In this document: piece by piece, positions 16,615-24,840 of the stretch | Layout of the letters: every line of letters starts with the position of its first letter | How positions within the stretch are numbered: position 1 is the stretch's first letter | Assembly (NCBI RefSeq): GCF_003725955.1 | Contig: NZ_QIBZ01000019.1 | Location: 1-36,550, forward strand | Reading direction: 5' to 3' | From: Slackia isoflavoniconvertens | GTDB taxonomy: Bacteria > Actinomycetota > Coriobacteriia > Coriobacteriales > Eggerthellaceae | Length of the DNA: 36,550 bases | Notes under the pieces: generated by a model | What the model saw: the letters and a program-made list of their open reading frames with translations, nothing else | Told to the model about the DNA's origin: nothing | Database searches by the model: none | Position numbers and translations under genes: made by a program

Positions 16615-19287
16615 CTAGTGCGCTTTCTTTTTCACGATATACGAGGGGTCGACCTTTTGAAGATCCTCGAAATCGTCTATCTCAACGATGTCCTCTTGCA
16701 TGCAAGGCCGAACGTAGATTTCGTAGTTGTCAGGTTTGCGCAGAATCGCTACGTCGTCCCAGAAAATCTGTTTGCCATCTTCTGTATCGAACACCGAAGG
16801 AATATCGCGCGCAAGTGCCGCGCCATCGTCAGGCGACCAATATGACAAACCGACCATTTGCCAGCACGGATTGGAATCGCCTTTCGCAAGGTCAGAAATC
16901 TTTCCAGACTCATCCGCAACAAAGCGCCAATCGTCGGTCGAGTCAACTTTAATACCCAAGTAATTCGATCGATATTGATACGGGGCAACAAGACCAGGAT
17001 TCGTCAAAAGCAAATCGCTCTCGAACACGTAGGCGTTGCTGAAGTGAGAGCACGCCGCCACCGCCGAGCTAATATTGTTTGTGGTTGAATAAAGGGGATT
17101 GTCAATAAACTTGACATCCGGGTATTTATGCAGCAGTTGATCGAATTCCTCTGCAAGGTAGCCACGAACGATATATATTTCCGAAATACCCGCATCAAGC
17201 AACGCATCGATAAGCCTATCGATAATGCGAACGCCATGAACACGCGCAAGCGGCTTCGGCGTATTCACCGTTACGGGCAAAAGGCGGCTTCCGAAGCCGG
17301 CCGCAAGGAGCACGGCCCGCTTCACCCGATACGGCTCAAGGGCCGCGATACCGCGCGCGGTAACCCCTTCTTCGTCCATAAATCCGTTCGCCTTTAATAC
17401 TTCCAGCGTTAATTGCTCGCGCGAGACAGCGCCGTAATCGTATGAACGCCCATCTTTTCGAGCCGCCGAAGCCGCGAGAATGCGGAACTCGTCGTGCGAC
17501 AGATTACGCGCGAACGATTTATCGCCAAGCATAGAAAGCGCTTCCGCCGAGAAATCCTTCGCGGCTTTGTACCACACATAGAGCCATTCGCCCGCCGGGG
17601 CGCCCTTGCATTCCTTAAACATAGCCCACACATACCAATACCACCCGACGATTGCCGTGCAGGCAATAAGATGGAATTCTTCTTCCGAAGTAGGCTTCCT
17701 ACCGAAGTATAAAGGCATGATGTCGAATGCGCCTTGCACGTCGAAATAATCGCTCTGCGCGACGAAATTGCCGAAATCGCATCCATAGTCGCCCATGGCG
17801 GCGTATTCCCAATCGATGAGCCACATATCGTCGCCATGCACAAGCAAGTTAGGGCCATAGAAGTCGTTGTGGCATAAAACATCGGCGCCCGAGCCGACGC
17901 GCATCGGCGCAACGAGCAGCTCAATATTCGCTTGCAGCTTTTCGAATCCCGCGGGAAACGCCCAGCCTTCCTCGCGAAGCAGATGAACAATCTTCAGCGA
18001 TTCCTTGTAGAAGTCGAATTTCCAAGGCGATTCAGCGCCGCTTTCATGCAAACGCCGAGCCATGCTAAGTGCTCGTTCAACTTGAGAAGCATCGGAATAG
18101 TCAAAGCCTGTGCAATCGGGAACAAATTTCGACACCTTCCATCCTGCTTCTGGGTCTTCCGCGACGAACGTGTCGTCGAGCCCGAGCTTTCGCGCCGTCT
18201 CGCACGCGAACGCCTCAGCGGGACGATTGATAATTTCATTCGTACCGGCACCGGGATGACGATACACGTAACCTTCGCCCCGGCATTCGAAATAGAACGA
18301 GAGGTTCGTAAGGCCCTGTTTAATCGGAGAAATATGTTTGATGTCTTCTCTCTTACAGCAAATCGTGCCGCAAATATTGTCCAAGACCTCAGACCCGACG
18401 TTCTGGATGAACTCAGGATCGAAATCGCTCACCTGGTCGAGCGAATCGAATTCATGAATCACGCCAGCTGGATACACTCGCATGCGCATTTGCAATACAT
18501 CTGCGTGGGCGTAAAATATCTCGTCCCACAGTTTATCCGCCGTTCCAGGACGCATCCATTCCGACTGCAGGATATCAATAAAGGAATTGGAGAACTCCGC
18601 ATCCCAATAGGTATGTCCCATCATGGCATAGCCACGCTTCCCGTCGAGATGAGCGCCAACGATACGCTGCTTCGAACCCTTCGTCTCAAGGAAATACTCG
18701 CCTGGCGCGCATTCGGTCTCGCTTGCCGCGGCATATGCCGAAAACTCATATTCGCTAAAAGGGTTTTGCGTAAAGTAATTATCCGAAGAACATACGTATG
18801 AATTGCCCAGCACGTTGCGCGCCGCCCATATAGACGAATGGTTGTTCCGCTCCATATAATCGGGGCTGGTTATGAGTTTTACGCCGAATTCTTCTTCCAG
18901 GTAGAAGAATTCCTCCTTCTTATAGCCCACGACGAGATATATGTCTTGCACGCCGGCGGACCGAAGCTGACGGATTTGCCGCTCAATGAGCACCTCTCCA
19001 CGCACGTAGAGCATGCCCTTGGGGCGATCGTACGTAATGGGGGCAAGCCTGCTGGAGAGACCAGCCGCGAGAATCACGGCATTTTGCACCCTGTAGGGTT
19101 CGAGAGCGGCAACGCCTTCATCGGTAATAGCCCCATCGGAAATGAGGCCTTCTTTTTCAAGCTCTTGGCACCCAGCATTCACGGCGCCAATGGACATACC
19201 AATCGCCGCAGACAAAGCCCGCTGGCTCAATCGGGCTCCATTGAGCTTATTACGTAAAATCTCGAATTGGCACTCAGTTAATGACAT
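16615..19287 (-). CDS. wHTH-LicC-LicA-wHTH-LicC fusion: choline/ethanolamine kinase with two cytidylyltransferase-like domains
   Basis: An 890-residue multidomain protein. Residues 1-62 form a MarR-like winged helix (SQRALSAAIGMSIGAVNAG). At about 70-300 is a first LicC-type nucleotidyltransferase (VILAAGLSSRLAPITYDRPKG). At about 305-600 is a LicA/choline-kinase domain with VLCHNDFYGPNLLVHG and LIDWEYAAMGDYGCDFGNF. Then comes a shorter second winged-helix-like part (EQLTLEVLKANGFMDEEGVT), and at about 655-885 a second LicC-type domain (AVLLAAGFGSRLLPVTVNTP). The expected reactions are ATP-dependent phosphorylation of choline or ethanolamine and CTP activation to the CDP form used by LicD. 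An ATG at 19302 lacks an RBS, whereas ATG 19287 follows AGAGGAA. It is the first gene of an operon with the permease and amidohydrolase, and its promoter is visible just upstream. Confidence 0.88.
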   Translation of the reverse strand: MSLTECQFEILRNKLNGARLSQRALSAAIGMSIGAVNAGCQELEKEGLISDGAITDEGVAALEPYRVQNAVILAAGLSSRLAPITYDRPKGMLYVRGEVLIERQIRQLRSAGVQDIYLVVGYKKEEFFYLEEEFGVKLITSPDYMERNNHSSIWAARNVLGNSYVCSSDNYFTQNPFSEYEFSAYAAASETECAPGEYFLETKGSKQRIVGAHLDGKRGYAMMGHTYWDAEFSNSFIDILQSEWMRPGTADKLWDEIFYAHADVLQMRMRVYPAGVIHEFDSLDQVSDFDPEFIQNVGSEVLDNICGTICCKREDIKHISPIKQGLTNLSFYFECRGEGYVYRHPGAGTNEIINRPAEAFACETARKLGLDDTFVAEDPEAGWKVSKFVPDCTGFDYSDASQVERALSMARRLHESGAESPWKFDFYKESLKIVHLLREEGWAFPAGFEKLQANIELLVAPMRVGSGADVLCHNDFYGPNLLVHGDDMWLIDWEYAAMGDYGCDFGNFVAQSDYFDVQGAFDIMPLYFGRKPTSEEEFHLIACTAIVGWYWYVWAMFKECKGAPAGEWLYVWYKAAKDFSAEALSMLGDKSFARNLSHDEFRILAASAARKDGRSYDYGAVSREQLTLEVLKANGFMDEEGVTARGIAALEPYRVKRAVLLAAGFGSRLLPVTVNTPKPLARVHGVRIIDRLIDALLDAGISEIYIVRGYLAEEFDQLLHKYPDVKFIDNPLYSTTNNISSAVAACSHFSNAYVFESDLLLTNPGLVAPYQYRSNYLGIKVDSTDDWRFVADESGKISDLAKGDSNPCWQMVGLSYWSPDDGAALARDIPSVFDTEDGKQIFWDDVAILRKPDNYEIYVRPCMQEDIVEIDDFEDLQKVDPSYIVKKKAH

Positions 19288-19314
19288 TGATATTCCTCTC
19301 ATGCTAGCGCATGA

Positions 19315-19343
19315 ATTGTATAATCAATGTTCAATAATGGCAA
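19315..19343 (-). promoter_or_regulatory. Promoter of the lic operon
   Basis: On the minus strand TTGCCA (19343-19338), a 17-base spacer and TACAAT (19320-19315) make a near-consensus promoter whose start point would fall about 20 bases upstream of the ATG at 19287. Confidence 0.6.
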
Positions 19344-19364
19344 TATATAAAGCGAGATTGAACA
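19328..19364. promoter_or_regulatory. Inverted repeat flanking the lic promoter -35 box
   Basis: TGTTCAAT (19328-19335) and ATTGAACA (19357-19364) are exact reverse complements spaced 29 bases centre to centre. They bracket the -35 hexamer. This is a plausible operator for a dimeric winged-helix regulator, possibly the protein encoded just downstream. Confidence 0.4.
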
Positions 19365-19452
19365 CTTTCGTCGTTACGCTTAGGACAAATTCCACAACGT
19401 CAACCAAATCGAGTCGTTTTTGGCAACCCATTCAGTGTCCCAGAAGAATAAC

Positions 19453-20307
19453 TTAGCCCTCGGAATGAGCCGAACTGCCGAATTCAAGCATTTTGGGCGC
19501 ATGATTGCGTCTCTGCTCCTCAGGCGGCAATTGACTCCATGTTTCGCCATACTGTATACGCAGGTATTCCTTAATATCCGCAGGTACAAAAAAACCGCAG
19601 CCTTCAAAATTCATTTCCACCGAGGGAATCAAAACGCAGCACGCATAAGAGCCCATTGCCGCATACGAAGGAGCCATCATTTCATTCGCCGCCTTATCGT
19701 TGTCGGCCATAGTTGCCGCCAAATCAAAGTTATGTGCGATGCGCTCCGGTGTAAACAATACCCTCGCAGCAATATGGGCAATGCAACAGGCAAAACGTTC
19801 CAACGCGCCCAGCACACCACCATGGGGAACAACAATGTGCTTAGAGTGATAAAGATACGAAATGCTCTGCCACATCACACAGCGCCTCCGCTGGCGCTTA
19901 GCATCGCGAGGATTAGGACAGACCGAATCATATGGAAACACATCGACGAAAATCCCTTGGTCAAACCCAGCTTCCTGCGTTTCCGCAGTTGCAAAATGCG
20001 TGCCTTTCATCATGACCTTCGCAAACAGAGCCGCCTGGTGAGAATTCGTGCGTGGCGTGGTTAGACAATAGTGTGCGCCCAATGTTTCGGGTGCAACTTT
20101 AAGAAAGCGTTCGTAATCGTCTCGCGGCATTCCAACATCGATGTCATCATCCCAAGGAATAAACCCGCCGTGGCGCATCGCACCAAGCGCCGTACCAGAG
20201 TCGAGCCAATAGGTTATATCATGGGCTCGGCAAACGCGATCGATGTCTTTGAGTATCTCAAGTTCCGTCAACTGCAAACGTCGTAACACGTCTTGGTTGT
20301 ATTGCAT
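19453..20307 (-). CDS. LicD-family phosphotransferase (first of two)
   Basis: A 284-residue member of the LicD family, which transfers phosphocholine (or phosphoethanolamine and related groups) from a CDP donor to sugars of surface glycans. The hallmark block is at residues about 33-70: ITYWLDSGTALGAMRHGG followed by FIPWDDDIDVGMPRDDYERF, the acidic cluster being the metal site. A second conserved region, FDQGIFVDVFPYDSVCPN, follows. No signal peptide or membrane helix is visible, so it acts in the cytosol on lipid-linked intermediates. It is the last gene of a six-gene operon, starting 34 bases after the GT4 stop with GGAAAG as RBS. Cytidylyltransferase and kinase genes lie directly downstream, which supports the amino-alcohol assignment. 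Confidence 0.92.
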   Translation of the reverse strand: MQYNQDVLRRLQLTELEILKDIDRVCRAHDITYWLDSGTALGAMRHGGFIPWDDDIDVGMPRDDYERFLKVAPETLGAHYCLTTPRTNSHQAALFAKVMMKGTHFATAETQEAGFDQGIFVDVFPYDSVCPNPRDAKRQRRRCVMWQSISYLYHSKHIVVPHGGVLGALERFACCIAHIAARVLFTPERIAHNFDLAATMADNDKAANEMMAPSYAAMGSYACCVLIPSVEMNFEGCGFFVPADIKEYLRIQYGETWSQLPPEEQRRNHAPKMLEFGSSAHSEG

Positions 20308-20341
20308 TGCGCTTCTTTCCGTCCATCATTGTCGCTTGAGC

Positions 20342-21454
20342 CTACTTTGAGGCGCAACAATAGAAAGCCTCGAGCCATTTCGAAGTCTGTTCGATATCGA
20401 ATCCATGCAGCCGAACAAGCTCGACTCCATCGTGACGCTCGTTGACCAGTGCTTCATTCAAATAACGCACGCACACACGCCCCCATTCCTCAGCCCCCTT
20501 TTCCAAAGGAATCCTTTGGATACGGGTTCCCATAAGAGCACTTTCAGGAACGCCCGTCGACATTACCGTTGGCAAACCAGAAGCCTGCGCCTCCACAACT
20601 GCCAATCCCAAGCCTTCTCTCACAGAAGGAAATACGAAAAGATCGGAAGCGCGCAACACCTCGGCAACATCATCCACGACGCCCAAAAATCTTACCGAAG
20701 CATCAATGCCGCGAGAAACGACCGACTGTTTAAGCGGTTCTTCAAGCTCCCCTCGGCCCGCCAACACCAACACCGCATTTGGCCACTTCTGCTTAATTCG
20801 CTCAAACACATCGAACAAAAATTCATGATTCTTTACAGGAGTCAATCGTCCCACGTGACAAACAACCGGCCTTCCTGCAAACCCCATTTTCGCTTTTGCG
20901 TCATCATGTTCGCTTTGGCCACATGTGTAATGGCTTGCGTTTATCCCATTGGGCAAAACGGAAAAGGCATCTCCTTCAACAATACGTTTTCCAAAGCGAT
21001 CTATACCCGCCTCGCGTGAACAGCCAATGAAATAATCGGCAATGAACCTAGAAGGATACGAGACAGCACGAAACGCGAAACCAGCAAGCCCGGTGTCGTA
21101 ATTCTGAGCATGACTATGCGCAATCGTATATCTGCCAGCACGTTTCGCTTCAGAAAGATATATGGGCGCACAACTTCCAATATGCCCATGAACAATAGGC
21201 CACTCAGGGTGCGCCGCAAATAAAGTTCGGCACTCCATTCGATACGAATGCTCATTTAGCCCCGCGAAGCGTGGCAATCGAAAGAAACGGCCACCAAGTT
21301 CTCGAATCTCGGCATCGTAATCGCCCTCGCGTTGCTCGTGCACAAGAAAGTCGAACTGGATCTTCGTGCGATCAATGGCGCGATATAGATTCATGATCAT
21401 TGTCTCGGCGCCGCCACGATCCATCACGCCAATCACTTGCAAAACACGTATCAT
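20342..21454 (-). CDS. Family 4 glycosyltransferase
   Basis: A 370-residue retaining GT-B glycosyltransferase acting at the cytoplasmic membrane face. The N-terminal domain opens VLQVIGVMDRGGAETMIMNL, the acceptor-side glycine loop seen in EpsF/WbpX-type enzymes. The C-terminal domain has VVCHVGRLTPVKNHEFLFD and the nucleotide-sugar E-x7-E motif in FPSVREGLGLAVVEAQASG. Donor and acceptor cannot be deduced. Its ATG overlaps the flippase stop by four bases (ATGA) with GAGGAG upstream, so it is translationally coupled to the flippase and belongs to the same repeat-unit assembly operon as the two LicD genes. Confidence 0.92.
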   Translation of the reverse strand: MIRVLQVIGVMDRGGAETMIMNLYRAIDRTKIQFDFLVHEQREGDYDAEIRELGGRFFRLPRFAGLNEHSYRMECRTLFAAHPEWPIVHGHIGSCAPIYLSEAKRAGRYTIAHSHAQNYDTGLAGFAFRAVSYPSRFIADYFIGCSREAGIDRFGKRIVEGDAFSVLPNGINASHYTCGQSEHDDAKAKMGFAGRPVVCHVGRLTPVKNHEFLFDVFERIKQKWPNAVLVLAGRGELEEPLKQSVVSRGIDASVRFLGVVDDVAEVLRASDLFVFPSVREGLGLAVVEAQASGLPTVMSTGVPESALMGTRIQRIPLEKGAEEWGRVCVRYLNEALVNERHDGVELVRLHGFDIEQTSKWLEAFYCCASK

Positions 21455-22809
21455 GCGCGCTCCTCGGAAGAATTCGCCACCGATGCATCGACGTTATCAC
21501 GCGCCTGATTTGCCGCCACTCTTCGCATGCGGAAACCAGGGCCGCGACGAACCGTTTGAACCAAAAAACAGAACAGCACGAAAACGCCCAGCATACATGC
21601 TCCAGCGCCAGCAAAACTCACGCCATTCATATCCCATGTATTCACGCATACAAAAGACAGCGGAACAACCGCCAAAAAAGCCGTCACGTTACCAGCGAAA
21701 TTCGCCCAAAAACGCCGTAGCGTTATAAGCAAATCGCCAAAGAACCATAGGAATGCCGTCGCTGCCGTAGAGACGATAATAGGCTGCAATAGATACACGT
21801 ATGGAGCGATATCTCCACCGAACAACAAACAGAGAACCCATTCACCAACGAATTCCAACACAATGGCGCACGCGACAGTCACGGCGACGATTCCCGCCAC
21901 CGTCTTACCGAGCAACGTCAAGAAACCTTTTTTGTCACCATCGAAAAACAAACGCGGGAAGATATCCAAAAGGGGACCATACAAATATTGCGCTCCCATT
22001 TGAATAACCAACGCAGGCGCGGCGACGGACGCATAGATACCTAATGCAGCATCCCCTGAAACCATAGCTAAATATTGCTTGGGGATGGCAAAGATGGCGC
22101 TCGCCGCGACCGATGCGATAACTGCAGGCAACGATGTGCGAAGGAAAAAAAGCGCCTTTTTCGCCGAAAGGCTCACCGTTACGCGAGTAAAACGTCGGCA
22201 ATGCGGAATGTCAAACAGCACGAGCACCAGAAGCGCAGCGACAAACATTGCGACAATCGCGATATTGAGGTTGCGCGTTATACCATACACGATGACAAAC
22301 GCCACAAACGTTGAGACTCCCTGCAGCATGAACGACTTTCCAATGTAGTCCATGCGGCGATTGATTTGATCTTCACCATGCAGAATGTCGATGAGCAGGC
22401 CAATGGCCTTAAACGCGTAAAACAAGGCGATTGTCACCAGAGCATATGTTGCACATGTGAACAGCGCATATACCATGCATGCAACAAACGCCGCCACGAG
22501 CGTTACGCATCTGAAGCCCATGTATTCGCCCAGTGAGTTTTCTCGTTTGATGTCGGAAATCTGGTACGTACCCATTTTGAAATTAGCAAACGTACTGAAA
22601 ATGCCCACAACAGACATGGCCAGTGAAAGCAGCCCAGCATCATCGAAGCCCGACGATAAACGAACAACAACAATCGTCACAAACCACTGGCAAGCCAAGT
22701 AAGTCATTGAGCCTACCGAGTTCCAGAGCATATTCGCTTTTACAGAAAGCTGCTTCGGGGCGCCACCCCCATCATAAGATACGCCTTGCGACGATTGTGC
22801 ATCGCTCAT
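21451..22809 (-). CDS. Wzx-like polysaccharide flippase
   Basis: A 452-residue integral membrane protein with about 12-14 transmembrane segments, of the polysaccharide-transport (MOP/Wzx) type. It would flip undecaprenyl-diphosphate-linked repeat units across the membrane. The first helix region MLWNSVGSMTYLACQWFVTI and the conserved-style loop VGIFSTFANFKMGTYQISDIKREN fit this family. The longer in-frame start at 22869 lies inside the preceding LicD gene; ATG 22809 overlaps that gene's TGA by four bases and was chosen. It also overlaps the GT4 start downstream (ATGA). Its presence shows that the glycan is built by the flippase route rather than by an ABC exporter, with polymerase and priming enzyme elsewhere or unrecognised. 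Confidence 0.88.
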   Translation of the reverse strand: MSDAQSSQGVSYDGGGAPKQLSVKANMLWNSVGSMTYLACQWFVTIVVVRLSSGFDDAGLLSLAMSVVGIFSTFANFKMGTYQISDIKRENSLGEYMGFRCVTLVAAFVACMVYALFTCATYALVTIALFYAFKAIGLLIDILHGEDQINRRMDYIGKSFMLQGVSTFVAFVIVYGITRNLNIAIVAMFVAALLVLVLFDIPHCRRFTRVTVSLSAKKALFFLRTSLPAVIASVAASAIFAIPKQYLAMVSGDAALGIYASVAAPALVIQMGAQYLYGPLLDIFPRLFFDGDKKGFLTLLGKTVAGIVAVTVACAIVLEFVGEWVLCLLFGGDIAPYVYLLQPIIVSTAATAFLWFFGDLLITLRRFWANFAGNVTAFLAVVPLSFVCVNTWDMNGVSFAGAGACMLGVFVLFCFLVQTVRRGPGFRMRRVAANQARDNVDASVANSSEERA

Positions 22810-23603
22810 AGGCGATACGCTTCCATCACATGAACGAGACGAGCGCTCTCGGCAGGCGGAGTGCGCCAATCGCCGTATTGGAGGGTTAAAATGTCTTCGT
22901 ATCCAGAGGGGGCCGAATATATACGATTCTCAAACTTCATACGAATAGGCTCGAAGGAAGCTATTGGGTAGGCCTGCGTTGGTTTTGAGCCATCAAGCAC
23001 GTCCAAGACATAATGAGCTTGAGTATTCTCGTCGTTAATTCGCACCGCAATAGAATCCAGTTTTCGAGCAAGTTCAAATACATCCTTGTTTTTCACAAAA
23101 GGACATACCATGTGTTTTATCAATTTAATAAGTACGTTCGAACCAGTTGTCGGATCCGTCACCGCAAAGCTACGCACCAAACCAACTCTTCGATGCTTTT
23201 TCAGCAGAGAAAATGATTTATCACTGTAATGTTCCAGGGGGAAGATATCCACCCATACCCCCGTTGATGCCTTTTTCCCCACAAAATTCTCGTAGACGAC
23301 CGTGGTAGTATCCACTATTTTCGCGAATTGATAAATAGATGATTTGTCGCGATACGACACAAGTTTGAAGCGCTCGGTCGTGCGCCATTCGTTGAAATGC
23401 TCCATGAGCAGCTCATATTGGTCGCGCATCATGACGATATCCATATCGTCATCCCACGGGATGAAGCCACCATGGCGAATAGCGCCCAAAAGACTGCCAT
23501 AACCTAAAAAATACTGCACACCGTGGGCTTGGCAAACGCAATCAATCTCATCCATGATTTCAAGTTCAATGAACTTCATATCGTCAACGGTCAAACGTTC
23601 CAT
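22806..23603 (-). CDS. LicD-family phosphotransferase (second of two)
   Basis: A 265-residue LicD-family protein, divergent from the other copy about 2.5 kb away. The signature is VQYFLGYGSLLGAIRHGG followed by FIPWDDDMDIVMMRDQYELL at residues about 30-66, and then TGVWVDIFPLEHYSD. It should transfer a phospho-amino-alcohol or similar phosphoryl group from a CDP donor to a sugar on the lipid-linked repeat unit. Its start is six bases after the DUF2304 stop, and its stop overlaps the flippase start. AAGGAAG lies about ten bases upstream. Having two non-identical LicD genes suggests two different acceptor positions or two different headgroups. Confidence 0.92.
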   Translation of the reverse strand: MERLTVDDMKFIELEIMDEIDCVCQAHGVQYFLGYGSLLGAIRHGGFIPWDDDMDIVMMRDQYELLMEHFNEWRTTERFKLVSYRDKSSIYQFAKIVDTTTVVYENFVGKKASTGVWVDIFPLEHYSDKSFSLLKKHRRVGLVRSFAVTDPTTGSNVLIKLIKHMVCPFVKNKDVFELARKLDSIAVRINDENTQAHYVLDVLDGSKPTQAYPIASFEPIRMKFENRIYSAPSGYEDILTLQYGDWRTPPAESARLVHVMEAYRL

Positions 23604-23609
23604 TGCGCG

Positions 23610-23984
23610 CTAGTCTTCCTTTGTATTTATTGAACCGGCAACCGTATCGTTGCAATTGCAAGCATTAGAAAGTGCCTCAGTTTGCACAAGGCTGCGAACC
23701 TTCGCACGCAACTGCGATACCTCGACTGTGGTATAGAACTCTCGAATAACCAGTACGGCTATCACATACATGAACACGAAATTCGAGGGGCTTTCGATGC
23801 CGAATACGTCGGCGAAGAAAAATGGAATCTGCCGAAACGCGCCCATAAGCACCAGGCTCAAAGCGAACAAGAACCAAAAAACAGAATCGGCAATTGCGAC
23901 TTCAGCTTTTCGAATTTTACGAAGAACGAGCCAAAACGTCAGCAATGCACCAACAAACAGCGTAGCAGGAAACAGATAGCTCAC
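23610..23984 (-). CDS. DUF2304 small membrane protein
   Basis: A 124-residue protein with three hydrophobic helices (about residues 3-20, 32-50 and 66-88) and a charged C-terminal tail with coiled-coil character (TTVEVSQLRAKVRSL). This is the DUF2304 pattern. Such genes commonly sit beside a polyprenyl-phosphate glycosyltransferase in Gram-positive wall-polysaccharide clusters, and the protein may help present or flip the lipid-linked sugar; the role is not established. The GTG start overlaps the stop of the upstream GT2 by four bases (GTGA), with AGGAGG upstream, so the pair is translationally coupled. Confidence 0.85.
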   Translation of the reverse strand: MSYLFPATLFVGALLTFWLVLRKIRKAEVAIADSVFWFLFALSLVLMGAFRQIPFFFADVFGIESPSNFVFMYVIAVLVIREFYTTVEVSQLRAKVRSLVQTEALSNACNCNDTVAGSINTKED

Positions 23985-24709
23985 TTCTTCCTCCTAAACC
24001 ACTGCACTAACAAAATTGAAATACTCATGCGCAGCATATACATGACCGATTTCGTAAAGTTCAAATAACTTTCGCCGGCAACACGCTCGCGCATTTCAAC
24101 CTGCGTTTCAACGACTTTATAGCCCCAACGCATAAGTAGCGATATGGTATCGGGCTCGGGGCCAAAATCCAATTCGTTGGCAAACAGAGGAATCGTCGTT
24201 TTATCGAACAGACGCATGCCGGATGTTGGGTCTTGAATTCGCTTGTGCGTAGTAAGTAAAATCATGAAGCTGATAAGAGCGCTTCCCGCCATGCGGGCAG
24301 ATACGGGTTTTTTCTGAGTGGCGAAGCGGCTTCCGATAACGATATTGGCGTCTTCTTGCCCGGCGAGCCTAACCATCTCGCCAATATACGCAGCAGAGTG
24401 CTGGCCGTCAGCATCGAATTGGACGGCATAGTCATATTCATTTTCAAAGGCATACCGCATACCCGTTTGAAATGCTCCTGCAAGCCCGAGATTAACGGGA
24501 AGATCAATAATGCTATACCCACGTTCATGGCAAATCGCCGATGTGTCATCGCGCGAACCATCGTTCACGATAATATAATCGGCCTCAGGAGCATTCTCGC
24601 GAAGGTCCTCAATCGTAGACACGATGTTGTCACGTTCGTTGTATGCCGGAACAATCGCAATTACACGTTTGCGCTGAAGAGCGTTCGTCACCGTTCCTTC
24701 TTCCTTCAT
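23981..24709 (-). CDS. Family 2 glycosyltransferase, polyprenyl-phosphate-sugar synthase type
   Basis: A roughly 242-residue GT-A enzyme of the dolichol-phosphate-mannose-synthase/GtrB branch. Motifs are VIAIVPAYNERDNI near the N-terminus, IIVNDGSRDDT, YAVQFDADGQH (metal-binding DAD) and the later DPTSGMRLFD and RVAGESYLNF, which are typical of this branch. It would charge undecaprenyl phosphate with a single sugar, fitting the DUF2304 partner that overlaps its 3' end. The start is uncertain: ATG 24709 is used here; TTG 24766 and ATG 24742 lie upstream without RBS, and GTG 24691 has a good AAGGAAGAAGGA upstream and may be the true start. It is the first gene of the six-gene operon and diverges from a GT4 gene. 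Confidence 0.88.
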   Translation of the reverse strand: MKEEGTVTNALQRKRVIAIVPAYNERDNIVSTIEDLRENAPEADYIIVNDGSRDDTSAICHERGYSIIDLPVNLGLAGAFQTGMRYAFENEYDYAVQFDADGQHSAAYIGEMVRLAGQEDANIVIGSRFATQKKPVSARMAGSALISFMILLTTHKRIQDPTSGMRLFDKTTIPLFANELDFGPEPDTISLLMRWGYKVVETQVEMRERVAGESYLNFTKSVMYMLRMSISILLVQWFRRKK

Positions 24710-24840
24710 ATGCAGCAAATAATTGCCATCGTAGTTGCGCATGAATGTTAATTTTATCTCAAGCAACTCTTAAAATAGCGTAAAAAACGGCACTGACGCA
24801 ATCGCCGATAAGGAACACTTGATGCAATGGAGGAAAAACC

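Noticed and set aside
20342-24709. Assigning the six-gene operon to a specific teichoic acid or capsule type
   Set aside because: GT2/GT4 family membership does not reveal donor sugars, so naming the polymer would be guesswork.
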